Shown here in pieces: positions 50,780 to 60,206 of a stretch of 64,000 nt of DNA. The position numbers were made by a program, and so were the translations under genes. The notes under the pieces are model-generated. The model made no database searches. It saw only the letters and a list, made by a program, of their open reading frames with translations, and was not told where the DNA came from. The DNA is from Tritrichomonas foetus (Eukaryota; Parabasalia; Tritrichomonadida; Tritrichomonadidae), in assembly GCA_001839685.1 (NCBI GenBank), contig MLAK01000543.1, positions 35,147-99,146 of the forward strand. Direction: 5' to 3'. Each line of letters begins with the position of its first letter. Position 1 is the stretch's first letter.

Positions 50780-53700
50780 ATGAGTGAAGGTCTTTTAAAG
50801 CAGCTCCAATTACAATACTACCTCAATAATTTGGATGCCTACAATATAGAGGCAACATTTTCAACTCTCAACGACAAAGGTTTTATACACGATAACAAAT
50901 TAATAAATACATTGATTATAAATATTAGAACTAGCATCAATATTAGACCTCAACAAATTGATTATTTACTTAAGTTGTGTTTGTACATCAAATCAGTAAA
51001 TCCTTTGTTTCACCAAAAATTATATAGTAAAATTATTCAACATTTCAGCAGAGCCCACCTTTATTTCATATATCATGGTTATCGTCAAGGATTGTTTAAG
51101 AATGGGGAAATATTTCCCACTATTACAAAGATCCCTAGAAAAAAAGATTTATATAATTTCTTGTTATGGTTTGCTCCTGAAATTGAAAAGAGCCATAAAA
51201 ATATATTGAATTTTATCAGCAAAATTAAAATATTTGATGAAACTGAAAAAATAAATATGTTAAACATTCAAAAAATCCAAGAGAACCGTGATAAAGAAAA
51301 CGATAATATTTTCGCTGCTATTAAAAATGATAATGTGAAACTATTAATTGATGAAAAGCCATCCGCATCTTATAAAGTGAAACTTAATCAATATACACCT
51401 TATGATTTTCTAGATAATGCTTCAATTCTTGAAACTTGTGCATTTTTTGGAAGTTATAACTGTTTTGATTATTTAATTAATTGTGGATTTCAAATTACAA
51501 TTTCAAACCCAATGTTTCATATATTACACTTCGCCATTGCTGGTGGTAATACAAGACTTATTCTTCATTTATTACAAAATAACATTTGCACTGATGGTGC
51601 TCTTCAATGTTCAATTTATTTTCATAGAAATGAATATATCGATTTATTTTCTTATACTCAAATTTCCAAACATGTTTGGGGAACACCAATTTTCCAAATG
51701 TGCAGATCCAATAATATTTATGCTTTTTATGCCCTTACATTTGGTGAATATAGTCAAAAATCTAATTTGAAAGAATTAGATTTTACTGAAAAAGCATCAA
51801 ATGGCGAAACCCCACTATTTTGTTTAATAAAAAATGAATTTGTCGAACTGTTTTTAGAAATCATCAAAAATTATGAATTTCGATTTGATGAAACAGACGA
51901 TAATGGAGATACACTGTTAATTAGATCAATTTATAGTAAAAATGTTGAACTTGTTGAATTTTTAGTGAATCAGAATGTTAACTGTAATATTTGTAATTAT
52001 AAAGGCCATTCACCTTTATCAATTGCAGCATGGTGTGGCAATTTAAAAATTGTGAAAGTTTTACATCATCATTCAAATGATGAAAATAAAATTAATGCAA
52101 TGATAAATGCCATTCGGCATAACAATCATGAAATTATCAAATATTTGACACAAGACTCATTTTACTCAACGAAATCTCATATGTATATAGATTATGTCCA
52201 TTCATCTGACAATGTTTATTTATTTAAAAAATATGGTAAAATTGATGATTCAGTTATTAATCAATTAATTCAGCATGATGCAAAAGGAATAATTCGATAT
52301 ATTAATGATACACAAAGCTCATTATTTAGTAATAAGGATTATTTTATTCAAGCTTTGAAAAATGAAGCATTTAATGTTGCGAAGCAAATAATTTCTTCAG
52401 ACTCTTTTATTTTTCATGATTCTTTCCCTTTTAGTTCATTGATAAATTATAATGTCTTTACGAAATTGTATTCACGATTTAATTTTGATGTAAATATGAC
52501 TAATTCTGCAGGTGATACCCTTTTAAACTTTTGCGCAAAGAATAATTTCATTCCAATTGTTTATATTCTTCTTAAAGATCATTCATTAGACATGAACATC
52601 ACGAATAACGTAAATATGAATGCATTACAAACTGCTTATCATTATCAAAATTATGAACTTTATTCAATTTTACTAAAGTCACTAATAAATGGTGATTTTA
52701 AAGGTAACATCAATGAGTTTTTATATAATGCAATCACGCTTAATGATTTATCTTTAATTCGACATATTTGGGGAATAAAAGGAAACAAAGAATTAGAATT
52801 TGATCCTCTATTATTATCAATAAAATATCAAAATACCAAAATAATTGATTTTTTCATTAACAATACTATGAAAATTCAAGGTGAAACGCTACTTGAGATG
52901 ATCAATTCAAAAGATATTTGGTTATTACAAACTGCAATTACATTTATCCAACAAGGAAAAGTTGATTTAAACGAACAAGCATTTCATGAACACAATAATT
53001 TTTTAATAAAAATAATTGAAATTGGTGACGCTGATTTATTAAATTGTGTATTAAAGAAGAGTAAATTCGATGTCAATCTACCATCTAAAATGAATAAATA
53101 TCCACTTATTTATGCATTAAAGTTGAAAAAAATTGACATAATAAAATTATTATGTGAAAGACCTGACACTGATGTAAATGTTAATGAATTGTATACTGGT
53201 ACACCACTAATTATTTCCATTAAAAATAATTATTTGGAAGTAGCCAAATATTTAATTAATCATCCTAGAATAGATTTGAATTTGACTGACTCGGTTGGCG
53301 ATACACCATTAATGATTGCTGCATTGAATGGAAATTATGAAATTATGGAATTACTTCTTAGCCATCCTAATGTTGATATTGATCATAAAAACAGATATAA
53401 TAAAACAGCATATTCAAATGCTACTTCATCAAAGATCGATAAACAAATTAAAGAAAAAATTATTAATTTATTAGTTAGCAAAGGATGCAACACTGAAACA
53501 TCAATGCCTATTTTGGTGTCGAAATCTTTTAAAGATGATGATAAATCTGATTATCAATATAATCATAGCTTTAATGATAATAATAAAAATCAAAAGAAAA
53601 TTAGCAATTGGGGTCAATCTTCAGCCAAAATATCTTCTCAAACATCAAAAGATAGTGTTTCAAAACATAAAGATGCACACCCAAATAGCATCAATATTTT

Positions 53701-54769
53701 TGGTAGTACAATTACTCAACATAAACCACCAAGTTTTGATATTCCATTGATGCCAAATCAGATTTCGTCAGACACAGTTTTAAAAAGCCCAACATTGAAG
53801 TGGCCACAATCAGATATAAACAACACCTGTGATACATTCAATTCAACTTTGTCTAAACAATCACCTTTCAAATTAAAAGATCATGCCCAATCCAGTCAAA
53901 ACCAATTTCAAACGCATCAATTCACTTTAGTCTTTCCTACAAATAACTCACAATCTACCAATAATACAAATCTAGTTCATGATAATCCATCTCCTTCTAA
54001 ACAAGAAACAAAATCTGAGCCAGCTAATAATAGCTGGGGTAATTTAAGTGGATCTCCACTAAACCCATTTTCTCATTTTCAAAATTCAAATAACCAAGAT
54101 CTAACTCATTCATATCAAGCAATAAAAACAGGTTGGGGGTTAGTTCATGTATCATCATCAGATTTGAATTCGCACGACAAAAATCAAGTTAATTTCGAAA
54201 CAAAATTACATCAAATAACAACCGAATCATTATCATCTTCTTTTAATCCTAATTCTCAATCATCTCCAATCAATCCATTGGCAACTATTCAATCTCCGTT
54301 TTCAGATCAATCTAGTAAAGGCTGGTCTAATCAATTTTCTTCAAATTCAATCAATAATAATCCAACATATTCTGATAAATCGCCAACGGAAAAACCACGG
54401 TTCAAACCAAAGGATTTCACTTTTCTTTCAAATGCTGAAAATCATACCAATATTACCAATCCATTTGCCGTTAATCCAACTATTTCTCAACAATCAAATC
54501 AATCAAAGCCGTGTTTTGATGACTTCGCTGCACCTTCAGCTACTCAATTCGCTTTACATCAAGTAAATCAAAATACAGTTGAAGAATTTCCATCTAAATC
54601 ATCTGATTCAAATTTACCTGCAACTAATGAATCCTCTTTAAGCCATGCATTCGTAAATCCATTTGCAAATAATAATTTAAGCTCAAATTCGATTCATTCA
54701 AGTCAACTTTTCGATCAAAATGACTCAAAACGAAATCCTTTCGGTCAAATCCAACCAAAGAAACTTTAG
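50780..54769 (+). CDS. Ankyrin-repeat protein with NPF/W-motif tail
   Basis: 1329 residues from ATG. Residues 1-160 form a helical N-terminal region as in other trichomonad ankyrin proteins. About 190-890 are ankyrin repeats, the clearest late ones reading TPLIISIKNNYLEVAKYLI and TPLMIAALNGNYEIMELLL. The last about 430 residues are disordered, rich in Ser, Asn, Gln and Pro. They hold four NPF motifs (LNPFSHF, TNPFAVN, VNPFANN, RNPFGQI), an FDDF motif, and repeated Trp motifs (NWGQ, SWGN, GWGL, GWSN). NPF is the EH-domain ligand, so an endocytic adaptor is a reasonable inference. The 3' flank suggests the tail was once longer (see the relic at 54770). Confidence 0.85.
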   Translation: MSEGLLKQLQLQYYLNNLDAYNIEATFSTLNDKGFIHDNKLINTLIINIRTSINIRPQQIDYLLKLCLYIKSVNPLFHQKLYSKIIQHFSRAHLYFIYHGYRQGLFKNGEIFPTITKIPRKKDLYNFLLWFAPEIEKSHKNILNFISKIKIFDETEKINMLNIQKIQENRDKENDNIFAAIKNDNVKLLIDEKPSASYKVKLNQYTPYDFLDNASILETCAFFGSYNCFDYLINCGFQITISNPMFHILHFAIAGGNTRLILHLLQNNICTDGALQCSIYFHRNEYIDLFSYTQISKHVWGTPIFQMCRSNNIYAFYALTFGEYSQKSNLKELDFTEKASNGETPLFCLIKNEFVELFLEIIKNYEFRFDETDDNGDTLLIRSIYSKNVELVEFLVNQNVNCNICNYKGHSPLSIAAWCGNLKIVKVLHHHSNDENKINAMINAIRHNNHEIIKYLTQDSFYSTKSHMYIDYVHSSDNVYLFKKYGKIDDSVINQLIQHDAKGIIRYINDTQSSLFSNKDYFIQALKNEAFNVAKQIISSDSFIFHDSFPFSSLINYNVFTKLYSRFNFDVNMTNSAGDTLLNFCAKNNFIPIVYILLKDHSLDMNITNNVNMNALQTAYHYQNYELYSILLKSLINGDFKGNINEFLYNAITLNDLSLIRHIWGIKGNKELEFDPLLLSIKYQNTKIIDFFINNTMKIQGETLLEMINSKDIWLLQTAITFIQQGKVDLNEQAFHEHNNFLIKIIEIGDADLLNCVLKKSKFDVNLPSKMNKYPLIYALKLKKIDIIKLLCERPDTDVNVNELYTGTPLIISIKNNYLEVAKYLINHPRIDLNLTDSVGDTPLMIAALNGNYEIMELLLSHPNVDIDHKNRYNKTAYSNATSSKIDKQIKEKIINLLVSKGCNTETSMPILVSKSFKDDDKSDYQYNHSFNDNNKNQKKISNWGQSSAKISSQTSKDSVSKHKDAHPNSINIFGSTITQHKPPSFDIPLMPNQISSDTVLKSPTLKWPQSDINNTCDTFNSTLSKQSPFKLKDHAQSSQNQFQTHQFTLVFPTNNSQSTNNTNLVHDNPSPSKQETKSEPANNSWGNLSGSPLNPFSHFQNSNNQDLTHSYQAIKTGWGLVHVSSSDLNSHDKNQVNFETKLHQITTESLSSSFNPNSQSSPINPLATIQSPFSDQSSKGWSNQFSSNSINNNPTYSDKSPTEKPRFKPKDFTFLSNAENHTNITNPFAVNPTISQQSNQSKPCFDDFAAPSATQFALHQVNQNTVEEFPSKSSDSNLPATNESSLSHAFVNPFANNNLSSNSIHSSQLFDQNDSKRNPFGQIQPKKL

Positions 54770-55003
54770 TCAAAAAGCAAACAACTTTATTTGCCGAAAA
54801 TAGCCTCAAAACAGATACAAAATGGCCGACAATGAATCAAAAGCAAAATGAAAATCAATCTTTTTGGAATAAAGCTTATTTTTCAAAATCACCTGATGAT
54901 GGATAACAATTTGATTTTTTCAATACTGCTCAAACTAATGATTCAAGCAATTCAATTTTTTGAAGGGGTAGTGTTGCTAGTTCTGCGAAAAATAATCAAT
55001 AGA
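54770..55003 (+). pseudogene. Out-of-frame remnant of the ankyrin gene's 3' end
   Basis: Read in the frame that shifts just before the annotated stop, this stretch encodes Asn/Gln/Ser-rich sequence with W motifs (TKWPTMNQKQNENQSFWNK, then FDFFNTAQTNDSSNSIF). It resembles the adjacent protein tail and is broken by in-frame TAA (54904) and TGA (54961) stops. A frameshift in the last codons of the gene, or a sequencing error, probably cut off a longer tail, which then decayed. Confidence 0.6.
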
Positions 55004-55195
55004 TGCGAATATAAATGTTTTTATTCAAATAAAAATATTAAATAATTTTGATTCTCGTTGTTTCATATAAAGTATATTTTAGAATCTATTTTTCCAAAAT
55101 TAATTGTTTGCATGAATCAATTTTGTTTATATGAATCAATTTTGTTTGTGTGAATCAATGCATTTTCGATTATCTAGATTACAGTGGTTTAATAC
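55004..55195. other. Intergenic spacer
   Basis: About 190 bases; TGAATCAATTTTGTTT-like repeats occur at 55095-55150. No gene. Confidence 0.5.
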
Positions 55196-56368
55196 CTATG
55201 AAGTGATTGGAAAAATTTTCGAAAATACGAAACGGTTAGACATGTTTTGAAGATCATCATATGCAACAGAATTGAAAGTTAAAATAGAAGCACCAATAAA
55301 ATATAAACCAAAAAATATAGGTAATGACTTACGGAATTTCACACTTTGTAAAAGGAAATCAAATCCAATCAAAAATGAAAATACTTCAAGCGGAATTGAC
55401 AACCTGAAAATATCAATGAAATCAAACATCGACATATATAAAAAAGTAAATCCAATAAAGCAAGGAAATAGAAAAGATATACTATTCAGAAAAACCAATG
55501 CTATTAACGCAGGGAAGAATAAATACAAATAAGTGTGAAATTGAGGTAAATAAATCACGCCTTGAGTACTTTGAATAAAAGTTGAAAATGGAATAAAAGT
55601 AAAATTCCCATGAAGGGAATATTTTTCTTGATAAAATGCAACTGGATTTCCATTGAAAAGCAATTGAAAGAAAAGAGTTGGGAAAACACCGCATATATAC
55701 GCAAGTAACATCTTTAATGCTTTCCCATAATGTTCAAAACGAAAGAAACATAAAAAGAATGATAAGGATAGAGCAATTGCGTTTTCAGAAAAAAATGAGG
55801 CAAAAACAATTGACCAAAATAATTGTTTTAATTTCGTTGCCCTATAAGAGATGAATGCAAGAAAAACAAAACATAAATAAAGAGAATCTGATGCAACAAC
55901 CATCCGTGTGGCATAAAATCGAAGTGGAAAAATCGACAAAAGTGAAGATGTCAAAAGTGGATCAGTAACAATATTCCATGCCAGAAGAAATCTTTTAAAG
56001 AGTAATCCACATAAAATCGATGTGGCCAAACTATAAATCATTGAAGTGAGTGTCCAATTATGAAAAAGAAAAAATGATAGAATTTTGATCAAAAATGGAC
56101 AGCCAATTAAATGTGAATTGATTTTTTGAGGATCAAATCGAAAACTTCCGCCATCTAATGGGTTTAAATTATAAAAATATTTTGCAATGTAAATATTAAT
56201 AATTGAATCATTTGAAATATAAAGAGTATTTAATTTTGAATGAAAGAGTAACAAAATCCAAATTAAAATCATTGGTGCTGACATTACAATTATTGTTATT
56301 TTGTCATCATTTCTCCATTTAAATAACTGTTTCCATGTGATTTTCTCCCGGTTTGGTAAGTCTTGCAT
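55196..56368 (-). CDS. Polytopic membrane protein (possible GT-C-type)
   Basis: 390 residues from ATG. A short cytosolic N-terminus is followed by about nine or more TM helices across the protein. One part (about 145-215: FPLRFYATRMVVASDSLYLCFVFLAFISY, then a helical FASFFSENAIALSLSFF) resembles the GPI-mannosyltransferase (PIG-V) type, where an aromatic-rich TM pair follows a Pro-Arg loop. Trichomonads lack most GPI synthesis, so the role could be in their lipophosphoglycan pathway, but this is inference. The conserved Asp/Glu pair of GT-C enzymes is not certain in this reading. It could also be another transporter-like protein. Confidence 0.65.
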   Translation of the reverse strand: MQDLPNREKITWKQLFKWRNDDKITIIVMSAPMILIWILLLFHSKLNTLYISNDSIINIYIAKYFYNLNPLDGGSFRFDPQKINSHLIGCPFLIKILSFFLFHNWTLTSMIYSLATSILCGLLFKRFLLAWNIVTDPLLTSSLLSIFPLRFYATRMVVASDSLYLCFVFLAFISYRATKLKQLFWSIVFASFFSENAIALSLSFFLCFFRFEHYGKALKMLLAYICGVFPTLFFQLLFNGNPVAFYQEKYSLHGNFTFIPFSTFIQSTQGVIYLPQFHTYLYLFFPALIALVFLNSISFLFPCFIGFTFLYMSMFDFIDIFRLSIPLEVFSFLIGFDFLLQSVKFRKSLPIFFGLYFIGASILTFNSVAYDDLQNMSNRFVFSKIFPITS

Positions 56369-56572
56369 TGTTAATGCTTACCCAAGCGAAAATCTGAAAT
56401 GATAAAGCGGTTAATACATATTCAAAATTTTAAATAGTTTATTTTCATATTGTTGATGTGTTTAGTTAAGTAGTCGGCCAATTATATACTTAATTTCTCT
56501 TCTTTTCGACCAAATAGGAATTGTATTTTTCCGACAGAAAAGAACGTTTGAAAATATATCGGAAAGCTGCAA
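56369..56572. other. Divergent intergenic spacer
   Basis: About 200 AT-rich bases with nothing recognised. Confidence 0.5.
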
Positions 56573-58807
56573 ATGGAGGACACAGAGCATGGCAGTGACT
56601 TTATTACAAATGTATTCAAGGAAATAAATTGTATTCAATCAACCATGTCAGATACTGCTTTATCTGGAAAGATTGATTCACTCAAGAAATTAATTGAAGA
56701 ACAATTTGAATCAGCTACTGATCAATTAAATGACCAGCTTTTTAGTAGTTCTTATGAGAACGATCAGCTTAGAACAAAACTGACAAACTCATCTAAAAAA
56801 GTTGAGTCACTTGAAAAAGAAATTTCTAAGTTGAAAAAAGCCAAAAGTGATTTAGATTTAGAAGATGAAATAAATGAAATGAAACTAGAAAAAGATGGAT
56901 TACTACTTGAAATTGACCATCTCAAAGCCGAAAATGAAGAACTCAAACAGAAATTTCAATCTGTTCACAGTTCGGAAATTCAGGGTGAAGTTCTTATCGA
57001 ATGGAGAGACAAATTCTTTAAATTACAAAAAGAAAACACTTCACTTTTGAATCAAATCGAAGAAATCAAAAAAGAAAATGAAAACTTGAAGAGTGAACAC
57101 GAAATTATGACAAAAAAAATGGAAACTGTTGATGATTTAACCGAAAAATTAACATTAAAAACAAAAGAAACTGATGACTTGAATAAAAAAGTCAAAGAAT
57201 TAAATCATCAAATTCGAGAAGATCAAAAAATCATAAATGAGAATGAACAAAACAAACAAAAAATTCAAAAATTGAAAGAAAAAATCGCCAGCCAAGAAAC
57301 TCAAATTCAAGACTATTCTAACAAACTTGAAAATTTCGAAGAAATTAAAAAACTGAATGAAATACTTCAATTGGAAAATAATGAAGTTGCTCGTTTTAAA
57401 CTTCAATGTCTTGAAATGGAAAAAATGCTAGCAAACCATGAAGATACCATTCTTGAAAACGTAAAAGTGAAAGATGAGAACAAAAAACTTCTGCAACAAA
57501 GTTTAGGATTCCAAGAACGATTAAAAGCTTCATTAGAACAATCAGATATGCTTATTAAAACGCTAACTGATTATCGATCTAAAATGGAAACAATTACTGA
57601 TTTGGAATGTGATAATATGAAACTGACTTCAACTGTTGAAAAACTTCAACAAGAACTTGAAGAAAAAGATCAAGTTTTCGAATCACTTCAACTCAAAATA
57701 AAAGAAAAATTGAAGGGCTTGGTTGATGAAAATCAACAACTTAAGCAAACTTTAAATGAACAAAACGAAATTCATGAATTGAATCAAAAGAAAATCAAAA
57801 TTTTATCCGAAATAAACAGTGAATCTGGTGGGAAATTGATTATCGAGAAAGATACCGAACTGGAGTTACTAAAGAAAGAATTAAACTCAATTAAAAAGGA
57901 AAATCAAACTCTCGAAACAATTTGTAGAGTTTCTGCTGAACAAATTTTTGAATTTCAGAATACTATAGAAGTAATTAAATCTAATGTTAATCTTTTGACT
58001 AATGAAAACACGAATATTCGAAATGAATGTCTCAAAATGAATGAAGAATTACAAATCAAAGAAACAGAAATTGAAGAATTACAAACAAAAATCAAATATT
58101 TGGAAGAAATCAATAATGAAGATGATTTTATTGAAGATGATGAAGTTGAAACCCTTAAAAAAGAAAAAATTGAATTACAATCTAAAATTAATTTGGTGGA
58201 AATGGCTGACATTATTTCAATGAAATCAAGAATCCAAACGTTAACTGACCAATTAGCAGCAGCTCAACTAGAAAATAAAGCATTAATTCGCGATATGACC
58301 AAAAAATACGGACAGAAAAATCCAAATATTGTAAAAATTGTTTATTCAAACACCAATGAAGAAGAAGAGCAAAAAGAACTTGAAAATGTACTTGAAGAAA
58401 CAGTGATTAATGAAATGGAAGTTGATGCTGATGAATCTTTTGTTGATGTTGAAGTTACAACTCCACTTTTCCAAATTGAAAAGAAAGATCTCGCTGATAT
58501 TCGAAGTGAGTTTGTGCGTTATCTTGAAGAGGCTGGCCAAATTGATGATGTCATGAAAGTTATTAAAAATGAAGATGATAAATACATTAGAATGATTTTA
58601 AATGAAATTAAGAGACCTGATAAAAATGAAATAAAATATCTTCAAGAGCAAAATAATGAACTTGAACAGAAAAATGTACAAATAATAGCAGAGCTTCAAG
58701 AATTACATCAGACAACATTAGAGCAAAGTAAAGAATTAGAATCACTGAAGCATGATTCAAATATGTATCAGAAGCATCTTGACAATCTTGCGCATTTGTT
58801 AAAATAA
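56573..58807 (+). CDS. Long coiled-coil protein
   Basis: 744 residues from ATG. Continuous heptad coiled coil runs from about 65 to 590, rich in Glu, Lys, Gln and Asn. A break near 590-650 holds an acidic segment (NEEEEQKELENVLEET, then MEVDADESFVDVEV), and a final helical block ends at the C-terminus. No motor, SMC or membrane motif was found. The stop codon TAA is followed by AC, so TAAA overlaps the stop, as in trichomonad polyadenylation signals. Role unknown. Confidence 0.75.
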   Translation: MEDTEHGSDFITNVFKEINCIQSTMSDTALSGKIDSLKKLIEEQFESATDQLNDQLFSSSYENDQLRTKLTNSSKKVESLEKEISKLKKAKSDLDLEDEINEMKLEKDGLLLEIDHLKAENEELKQKFQSVHSSEIQGEVLIEWRDKFFKLQKENTSLLNQIEEIKKENENLKSEHEIMTKKMETVDDLTEKLTLKTKETDDLNKKVKELNHQIREDQKIINENEQNKQKIQKLKEKIASQETQIQDYSNKLENFEEIKKLNEILQLENNEVARFKLQCLEMEKMLANHEDTILENVKVKDENKKLLQQSLGFQERLKASLEQSDMLIKTLTDYRSKMETITDLECDNMKLTSTVEKLQQELEEKDQVFESLQLKIKEKLKGLVDENQQLKQTLNEQNEIHELNQKKIKILSEINSESGGKLIIEKDTELELLKKELNSIKKENQTLETICRVSAEQIFEFQNTIEVIKSNVNLLTNENTNIRNECLKMNEELQIKETEIEELQTKIKYLEEINNEDDFIEDDEVETLKKEKIELQSKINLVEMADIISMKSRIQTLTDQLAAAQLENKALIRDMTKKYGQKNPNIVKIVYSNTNEEEEQKELENVLEETVINEMEVDADESFVDVEVTTPLFQIEKKDLADIRSEFVRYLEEAGQIDDVMKVIKNEDDKYIRMILNEIKRPDKNEIKYLQEQNNELEQKNVQIIAELQELHQTTLEQSKELESLKHDSNMYQKHLDNLAHLLK

Positions 58808-59311
58808 ACTATATACATTAATATCCATTTTGTATTCATGATTCATTTTACATTTATGANTCGTTTTGCATTTATGATTCATTTTGCATTTATGATTCAT
58901 TTTGTATTTATGATTCATTTTTTATTTATGACTCATTTTGCATTTATGATTCATTTTGTATTTATGATTCATTTTTTATTTATGACTCATTTTGCATTTA
59001 TGATTCATTTTGTATTTATGATTCATTTTTTATTTATGACTCATTTTGCATTTATAATTCATCTAACATTTATGAATAACAAAAACTATATATTTCATAA
59101 GTTAATCATGGAAATTAGGACATTAAATATATGATTCTATAATGAACCAAATCATAAATTAATACATATAAATGAAAGGAAATTCATGAATCGCCTTCCA
59201 CATTCTTCAAAAGTAGAAATTCGCATGAAAGAAAATATGTTGCGCTAAAAAAACAATTTTCTGAGAGAGAAGCAAAAAACGAAGACAAAAATAATATTAT
59301 AAATATATTTA
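58808..59311. other. Convergent intergenic with minisatellite
   Basis: About 500 bases. Most of 58838-59070 is a minisatellite (separate entry); the rest is AT-rich. Confidence 0.7.
58838..59070. repeat. 18-bp minisatellite
   Basis: The unit is about TTTATGATTCATTTTGCA, with a higher-order period of 54 bases in which a third unit has TATTTATGACTCATTTT. It begins about 30 bases after the stop of the coiled-coil gene and contains one ambiguous base (58860). A 98-codon ORF across it is only the repeat in one frame. Confidence 0.85.
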
Positions 59312-60043
59312 TTATTCGCTTGGTGCGATCCGCACGAACACCGCTGCGTATTTGCTGCCGCCATTTCGTGCGACCTTTTTTGACTCCTCTGTCGCGTTCA
59401 TTGCGATGTCAAGTGACGGGTCATCACTTGGATCCTCCACCCTCTGGAAGAGTGGATGGGCTTCAATTATTGGCACAGCATAATCGAAGTAAGTCTGAAC
59501 ATCTGTCACTAAATAAAGTTTAGCTTTTTCTTTCAATATGAAGGCATACTCATCCATAAGTTGAGGGGAAATAATTCTCCACTTTAGCTTCCTTTTCTTG
59601 AAGTGAGGATCTGGAAAGAGGATGAAAATTTTTTCAAGAGTATGTGGTTTGATATATCTCATGAGGGTCCTCATGGTATTTCCCCACTGTACAGCGACAT
59701 TCTGTGCTTGATCGACTCGTCTAAGCGCTTGAACTTTTTTGTCAACATATTGCGTGACTGCATTTCGAATTTCAAATGCCAAAACTAAATTTTCTGGGAA
59801 GAGTTTCGATATTTCAAAGCTGAGTCCGCCATAACCGCAACCGATATCGAGAATTGTTGGGTTTTTCTCTTTGATTTTGTTGTTTTCGTCTTTCAAAATT
59901 GGATAGAATTCGCTCCAGTCAATAACGTCGGGATGCAGGGGATATGGAACACCACGATCACTCAATGGATTACAGTGTGCTCTTGTTCGGTATTCGCCCT
60001 TTCTGGGCATGCCTGGGACTTTGCTATACTCGTCGTCTGACAT
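59312..60043 (-). CDS. TRM8: tRNA (guanine-N7)-methyltransferase Trm8/METTL1
   Basis: 243 residues from the ATG at 60043; a longer reading from TTG adds nothing. All hallmark motifs are present: RAHCNPLSDR and an acidic loop, the AdoMet-binding DIGCGYGG (66-73), EIR (91-93), FPDPHFKKRKLKWRIISP (about 143-160) with the catalytic Asp, and the NGG...VFVRI end. The enzyme methylates G46 of tRNAs together with a WD-repeat partner (Trm82/WDR4), not seen in this window. The length fits the family. TCATTG lies about 10 bases before the ATG. Confidence 0.95.
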   Translation of the reverse strand: MSDDEYSKVPGMPRKGEYRTRAHCNPLSDRGVPYPLHPDVIDWSEFYPILKDENNKIKEKNPTILDIGCGYGGLSFEISKLFPENLVLAFEIRNAVTQYVDKKVQALRRVDQAQNVAVQWGNTMRTLMRYIKPHTLEKIFILFPDPHFKKRKLKWRIISPQLMDEYAFILKEKAKLYLVTDVQTYFDYAVPIIEAHPLFQRVEDPSDDPSLDIAMNATEESKKVARNGGSKYAAVFVRIAPSE

Positions 60044-60206
60044 CAAGGCAATGACATATCATATGAAAAAATCCAAAATCTCTGATATGTAATGTGATAT
60101 AAAAAATTAATTCACAATCACATCACATCATGAATGAATTAACATTCTTATATAAATTAAGCATTAGTGATGCGCTCTAAATTGTTTTATGAATTGAGAA
60201 TTGGAA
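60044..60206. other. Intergenic spacer
   Basis: About 160 AT-rich bases with nothing recognised. Confidence 0.5.

Noticed and set aside
58838..59134. 98-codon plus ORF of repeated FMIHF units
   Set aside because: Simply the 18-bp minisatellite read in one frame.
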